Origin: an uncultured Prevotellaceae bacterium
GTDB lineage: Bacteria; Bacteroidota; Bacteroidia; Bacteroidales; Bacteroidaceae
Direction: 5' to 3'
Length of the DNA stretch: 52,751 nt
Assembly: GCA_900317635.1 (NCBI GenBank)
Contig: ONHN01000024.1
Span: forward strand, 1-52,751
The notes under the pieces were generated by a model. It did not search any database. It saw only the letters and a program-made list of their open reading frames with translations, and was not told the origin of the DNA. A program made the position numbers and the translations under genes. Shown here one piece after another: positions 48,857-52,751 of the stretch; positions within the stretch are counted from its first letter, which is position 1; each line of letters begins with the position of its first letter.

Positions 48857-50593
48857 ATGCGTCTGACAGCTCGCACCCTCTTTTTTATAGCCATCCTCAC
48901 GCTCATACCCTTCATCGGTTTGTGCGATTTCCATACGAAAGGCGAACCGCGCGAAGCCGTTGTAGCCCTCACCATGCTCGATACTGGCAACTGGATACTG
49001 CCCGTGAACAATGGGGAGGAGATAGCCTATAAACCGCCTATGTTCCACTGGCTCGTAGCCCTCGCGTCGTTGCCCATGGGACACGTGACGGAGTTTACGG
49101 CGCGTATCCCCAGTGCGCTGGCCGTCATCGTGACGGCACTCGCAACGTTCCTGTTCTTCGCGCGTCGGCGTGGCGATACCGTGGGGCTGCTGACGGCATT
49201 GGTGCTGCTGACGACCTTCGAGGTGCACAGGGCGGCTATGGCCTGCCGCGTAGATATGGTGCTGACGATGTTTATTGTCTTGGCTCTCTACGGGATGCTC
49301 AGCCACGTGGAGCGTGGCGGGAAAGGCGTACCTTGGTTAGCCCTGCTCTGCATGAGTGGGGGCATGCTGACGAAGGGGCCTGTTGCCATTGTGTTGCCCT
49401 TGCTGGTGGCTTATGTGTATTATGGCCTACAGCATCGTCCGAAGGGGTTGGCAGCGTGGCTGAGGCTGACGGGGCAGTATGCAGCTTTTGCCTTGCTGGC
49501 ATTGGTGCTGCCAGCCGTGTGGTATTATGCCGCTTGGAAGCAAGGCGGCGATGGTTTTCTCTATCTTGTTTACGAAGAAAACGTGTTGCGCTTCCTTGGC
49601 CGCATGCCCTACCGTAGTCACGAAAAGGGCCTGTACTACTATCCGCTCGTGTTGCTGGGCGGGCTGTTGCCCTATACCTTATTATTATTTGCACCTTGCT
49701 TTAAGGGTCGGACTGGCAATCGCTTTAGTTTTGCGCATCTTTGGTCACGCCTCAAGGCGCGTGTGCGCCGAGCTGATGCGGTTGAGGTGGCTTCGATGCT
49801 ATCTGTGGGACTCATCTTGTTGTTCTATTGCATACCGAAGAGTAAGCGCAGCGTGTATATCTTGCCCATTTATCCCTTCCTCTCGTTCTTCATCGCGCTG
49901 GCTTTACTCCGCTTGCAGCGTGTGCGTCCCGCCGCACTGAAGGCATTCTTTTGGACCTTGGCAGGTTTGACGGGGACACTCGTCGTGATGCTGACGGTGG
50001 TAGAGAGTGGTTGGTTGCCCGCCAACTTGTTGGGCGAGAAGTTGGCACCGATGGTGCGGGCGATAGCCGAAGGTGGCGGATTGGACTTTATGGGCAATTA
50101 TGCCCTGATAGCCGCCATGCTGATAGCCATCTATTGTTACTATGCACTGCGCCGCTTGCCCGAAGTGGTGAACGACACGCTCTATACCCTGCTCGTACTG
50201 CTGATGCTGCTCGATGCCGTTGTGCTTCCTGCGGCACTGTCGGCCAAGAGCGATAAGCCCTATACGGCACAGATCCTGCACGATGCACAGGGCGAAAAGG
50301 TGTGGACTTTCGTTGACGACCCCGACCGCATGATGCATTTCTTCACCCTCAACTTCTATGCCGACAATAGCTTGGGCGTGTTCCCCGAACGTCGTGTGGG
50401 GGCAGTGGGACATGCAACGCAGCTGAACCACGAGGCAGAACCACGGGCGGGGCTCTTGCTTGTAGGCGACAAAGACCGCGAGCGTTTCGCTGCGCTACAT
50501 CCCGAATACAGCCTGACGCTGGTGAGCGACTACCATCATCGCTCGTGCGACGTGAAGCAAGACTTGCAGCTATGGAGGTTTGTTAGGGAATAG
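48857..50593 (+). CDS. GT39/ArnT-like membrane glycosyltransferase
   Basis: 578 residues with about 12 membrane helices. The first periplasmic loop holds the catalytic-type acidic region TKGEPREAVVALTMLDTGNWILPVNNGEEIAYKPPMFHWLVALA, the pattern of protein mannosyltransferase/ArnT enzymes, with YKPPMFHW matching the Y-K-P-P motif. These enzymes transfer a sugar from polyprenyl phosphate onto lipid A, lipid or protein at the periplasmic face. The donor could be made by a GT2 enzyme such as the one at 20377, but that is not adjacent. The C-terminal 110 residues form a soluble domain. Confidence 0.88.
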   Translation: MRLTARTLFFIAILTLIPFIGLCDFHTKGEPREAVVALTMLDTGNWILPVNNGEEIAYKPPMFHWLVALASLPMGHVTEFTARIPSALAVIVTALATFLFFARRRGDTVGLLTALVLLTTFEVHRAAMACRVDMVLTMFIVLALYGMLSHVERGGKGVPWLALLCMSGGMLTKGPVAIVLPLLVAYVYYGLQHRPKGLAAWLRLTGQYAAFALLALVLPAVWYYAAWKQGGDGFLYLVYEENVLRFLGRMPYRSHEKGLYYYPLVLLGGLLPYTLLLFAPCFKGRTGNRFSFAHLWSRLKARVRRADAVEVASMLSVGLILLFYCIPKSKRSVYILPIYPFLSFFIALALLRLQRVRPAALKAFFWTLAGLTGTLVVMLTVVESGWLPANLLGEKLAPMVRAIAEGGGLDFMGNYALIAAMLIAIYCYYALRRLPEVVNDTLYTLLVLLMLLDAVVLPAALSAKSDKPYTAQILHDAQGEKVWTFVDDPDRMMHFFTLNFYADNSLGVFPERRVGAVGHATQLNHEAEPRAGLLLVGDKDRERFAALHPEYSLTLVSDYHHRSCDVKQDLQLWRFVRE

Positions 50594-50759
50594 CGAAGAG
50601 GAATTCCCCCCGCCCCACCCTAAAAGGAAGGTGCGTCGTACATCTAAACAATTATTAACGCGCAAAGTTTGTGCATGTTATAGTTTCTTCTTATTTTAGC
50701 GGCGTGAAAGAACATGCGGCAGGTGCTGCCGCACTAATGCCTACAGAAAACTAAACATC

Positions 50760-51857
50760 GTGGAAAACAAACAACAACGCAAAAACGCTTACTGCATTAT
50801 CCTTGCAGGCGGCATCGGCAGAAGGCTTTGGCCTTACAGCCGACAGGAGAAACCTAAGCAGTTTCTTGACCTCCTTGGCACGGGGCGCACCCTGCTACAA
50901 TCTACCTTCGACCGTATAGAGAAAGTCTTTCCGCGCGAAAACATCTTTATTTCTACCTTTAAGGACTATCGGGACCACGTTTTAGAACAGTTGCCCGAAC
51001 TTCCAGCCGACAACCTTCTTTGCGAACCTGTGCAGCTATCGTCGGCTCCTGCCGTGGCTTGGGCTTGTCTGCACATTGCCTGGCGGTGTCCTGAGGCCAA
51101 CATCCTCGTTACGCCCTGCGACCATTTCATACAAAACGAAGCGCAATTTTGTGCTGACGTAGAGCGCGGCCTCGACTTCGTGGCGCAGAGCGATGCTTTG
51201 CTTGCCCTCGGTGTGCCAGCCACACAGCCCAACACCGCCTACGGCTACATACAGAAAGGCGAAGAGGTTGGCAGCGGGTGCTACACCGTGAAGTCGTTTA
51301 CGGAGAAACCCTCCTACGACTTTGCCCGTCGGTTCATTGAGAGCGGAGAGTTTATATGGAACACAGGACTTTTCCTATGGAACGCACGCACCATCAGTTC
51401 GTTGCTCGGGAAAATTATGCCCGACGTTGAAGAAGCAATCAAGGCGCGCGGCAGTCAGATTTCTTCGGACGAGGTGCGTGGGATTGTGCATCGGCTGTTT
51501 CCCACGGCATCGTATAGCAGCATTGACCTCATTGTGTTGGAGAAAGGCGAGAATGTCCTCGTGCAATCCTGTCAGTTTGGCTGGGCCGACATAGGCAATT
51601 GGAACGACCTGCATGCCGTAGAAAAGAAAGACGGTGAGGGCAATGCCATCATTGGAACGCACAAGGTGTTGCTGCGCGGGAGTGCGAACAACATCGTAGC
51701 GGTGCCCGAAGGTATGGCCGCCATCGTTTGCGGTTTGGAGGGCTACGTGGTGGCGCTGGAGGGAAATACGCTCATCGTTTGTCCCAACAACGACCCCTCA
51801 CTTGTCAAGCAGCTTTACATTGATACGCAAATCACGTTGGGCAACGAGTTTGTCTGA
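50760..51857 (+). CDS. manC: Mannose-1-phosphate guanylyltransferase
   Basis: 365 residues from a GTG start at 50760. No in-frame ATG precedes the nucleotide-binding motif. It makes GDP-mannose from mannose-1-phosphate and GTP. Signature LAGGIGRRLWPYSRQEKPKQF at residue 15, then CDHFIQNE, TAYGYIQKGEEV, VKSFTEKPSYDFA and WADIGNWNDL. The C-terminal isomerase domain of bifunctional AlgA/ManC is absent, so it is monofunctional. GDP-mannose feeds surface polysaccharide or GDP-fucose synthesis. No other such gene is adjacent. Confidence 0.93.
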   Translation: MENKQQRKNAYCIILAGGIGRRLWPYSRQEKPKQFLDLLGTGRTLLQSTFDRIEKVFPRENIFISTFKDYRDHVLEQLPELPADNLLCEPVQLSSAPAVAWACLHIAWRCPEANILVTPCDHFIQNEAQFCADVERGLDFVAQSDALLALGVPATQPNTAYGYIQKGEEVGSGCYTVKSFTEKPSYDFARRFIESGEFIWNTGLFLWNARTISSLLGKIMPDVEEAIKARGSQISSDEVRGIVHRLFPTASYSSIDLIVLEKGENVLVQSCQFGWADIGNWNDLHAVEKKDGEGNAIIGTHKVLLRGSANNIVAVPEGMAAIVCGLEGYVVALEGNTLIVCPNNDPSLVKQLYIDTQITLGNEFV

Positions 51858-51873
51858 GCGGGGAGCGTATTGT

Positions 51874-52419
51874 TCATCCAAACATCGCGTGCCAACGTAG
51901 GAAGGTTTCGGCACATTCCTTACCAAAGCCTTCGAGGCTGTGCGCCGTCTGTTGGGGCGTGCGGGTGCGCTCAGGATGGCTCTTACTGAAGAACTTGTCG
52001 GCATAACTGACGATGAGTTCTTCTGTTGTTATAGGTACGAACGTTCCTGCGGGCGGTTCTATACCACGGCGGCGGAAGATGTCGGGCGTGAGGCCCGTGC
52101 CCGTGTGGCGCTCGCAGATGCGGGCTTCGAGTTCGAGGGAGGGGCTTAGCGCGCGTAGCATGGCGGCACCGAGCGAGCCATGCAGCAGGTAGGGTGCCGT
52201 GCCGTGGCAGTGGATGCCAGGGGCGTGGGTGCGGCAGATGCCGATGTCGTGGAGCAGGGCACCGCGCGAAACGAGGGCCTCGTCGGCGTGGAGTTCGGGG
52301 TGGCGACGGCACACCTCCAGTGCGCGCTCTTGCACTTGCTGCGAATGGTGGAGCAAGAGTTGGCGCAGGGCGTCGTCGGCGGGGTAGTAGTGGGCGATGA
52401 TGTCGAGGGGTTGTAGCAT
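51874..52419 (-). CDS. HD-domain phosphohydrolase-like protein
   Basis: 181 residues from the ATG at 52419 (MLQPLDIIAHYYPADDALR). The ORF can be extended to 52506, but nothing supports that. HD superfamily metal sites: HSQQVQERALEVC (first His), GALLHDIGIC (HD), then HCHGTAPYLLHGSLGA and ERHTGTGLT. Members cleave phosphate esters of nucleotides. The specific substrate is unknown. It converges on manC with a 16-nt gap. Confidence 0.8.
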   Translation of the reverse strand: MLQPLDIIAHYYPADDALRQLLLHHSQQVQERALEVCRRHPELHADEALVSRGALLHDIGICRTHAPGIHCHGTAPYLLHGSLGAAMLRALSPSLELEARICERHTGTGLTPDIFRRRGIEPPAGTFVPITTEELIVSYADKFFSKSHPERTRTPQQTAHSLEGFGKECAETFLRWHAMFG

Positions 52420-52533
52420 ACGTGGTGCAAAGGTAGTGAAAAGGTTGTGTAAGGGGGAAACGATGGTGCTTGTTTGTTTAGCCCGAAGCATATAAAAAAG
52501 AGTCAACCCACAAGTGCAATTATTATTGCAAAA

Positions 52534-52611
52534 TTAGTTATAATGTTCGAAAAAGACCTCCTTTGGTGTTTTGAAATTGAGTTTTTCCCTGGTCTTGCGT
52601 TGTGTGTTCAT
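52534..52611 (-). pseudogene. C-terminal remnant of an IS30-like transposase
   Basis: On the minus strand, the last 25 codons before a TAA at 52534 read TREKLNFKTPKEVFFEHYN, matching the LNxKTPxEVF end of IS30-type transposases. An in-frame TAG lies just upstream at 52612-52614, and the sequence to 52751 shows shifted frames, so only a decayed end is here. The rest of 52420-52751 shows no gene that I can support. Confidence 0.55.
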
Positions 52612-52751
52612 CTATGCCCTTGACTTTTCTGAACAAATTCTAATAATGAAACCGGTTCTAAAGAAACATTGACATATACATTGGCAGTAATATCAAGTCT
52701 TGCTCTTTACGAATATCCTTCGAGTGTAGAAGGTATCGTTGCTGAATGCGG

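Overview
The window looks like a chromosomal segment of a member of the Bacteroidales, most like the Prevotella/Paraprevotella group, with moderately high GC. The basis is: promoters of the Bacteroidetes sigma type (TTTG or TTG, 17-20 nt, TAnnTTTG) ahead of many genes; almost no Shine-Dalgarno sequences; a dimeric glycyl-tRNA synthetase; a BspA-like LRR protein with a dockerin-like tail; a mutarotase-symporter fusion; and HU-related, MG2-like and FtsB/DivIC proteins of Bacteroidetes flavour. Genus cannot be fixed from sequence reading alone.

Layout. 1-815: 3' end of a 5S rRNA gene, followed by two extra truncated 5S tails with terminators and GC-rich palindromic repeats. 816-6628: mutarotase/sodium symporter fusion, LRR surface protein, a seven-unit 23-bp palindrome array and an HU-like gene, all leftward. 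7345-9885: rRNA/tRNA methyltransferase, MalY/PatB-type aminotransferase, and two identical tRNA-Phe genes. 10077-16712: secreted proteins of unknown role, a TPR protein, a secreted GH109-type Gfo/Idh/MocA protein and a cupin. 16736-22350: histidine phosphatase, DUF308 membrane protein, glyS, FKBP-type isomerase, GT2 glycosyltransferase and deoD. 22351-23247: a repeat-rich gap. 23248-34706: large MG2-type secreted protein, rplS, uvrA, an O-acetylation pair (MBOAT plus SGNH-like), a membrane protein, FtsB/DivIC, panD and panC. 34998-46909: M18 aminopeptidase, S9B dipeptidyl peptidase and a 2646-residue GH20-GH33 enzyme. 47157-52419: ruvB, ybeY, a GT39/ArnT-like transferase, mannose-1-phosphate guanylyltransferase and an HD protein, then an IS30-like transposase scrap at the edge.

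Functional theme. Sialidase plus hexosaminidase in one secreted protein, a GH109-type protein, and a mutarotase-symporter fusion fit the use of host mucin-type glycans. The DPP IV and M18 peptidases fit peptide use. GT2, GT39, GDP-mannose synthesis and MBOAT/SGNH point to surface polysaccharide or lipid decoration. The rest is housekeeping.

The most unusual content is non-coding: a 7 x 23-bp palindrome array between an HU-like gene and the LRR gene; two 5 x 22-bp arrays of the same family, each upstream of a Bacteroidetes promoter and a very large secreted protein; a 180-bp MITE-like element with a 4-bp target duplication; two related CACTAC-rich long hairpins; and tandem duplication of a 5S rRNA tail.
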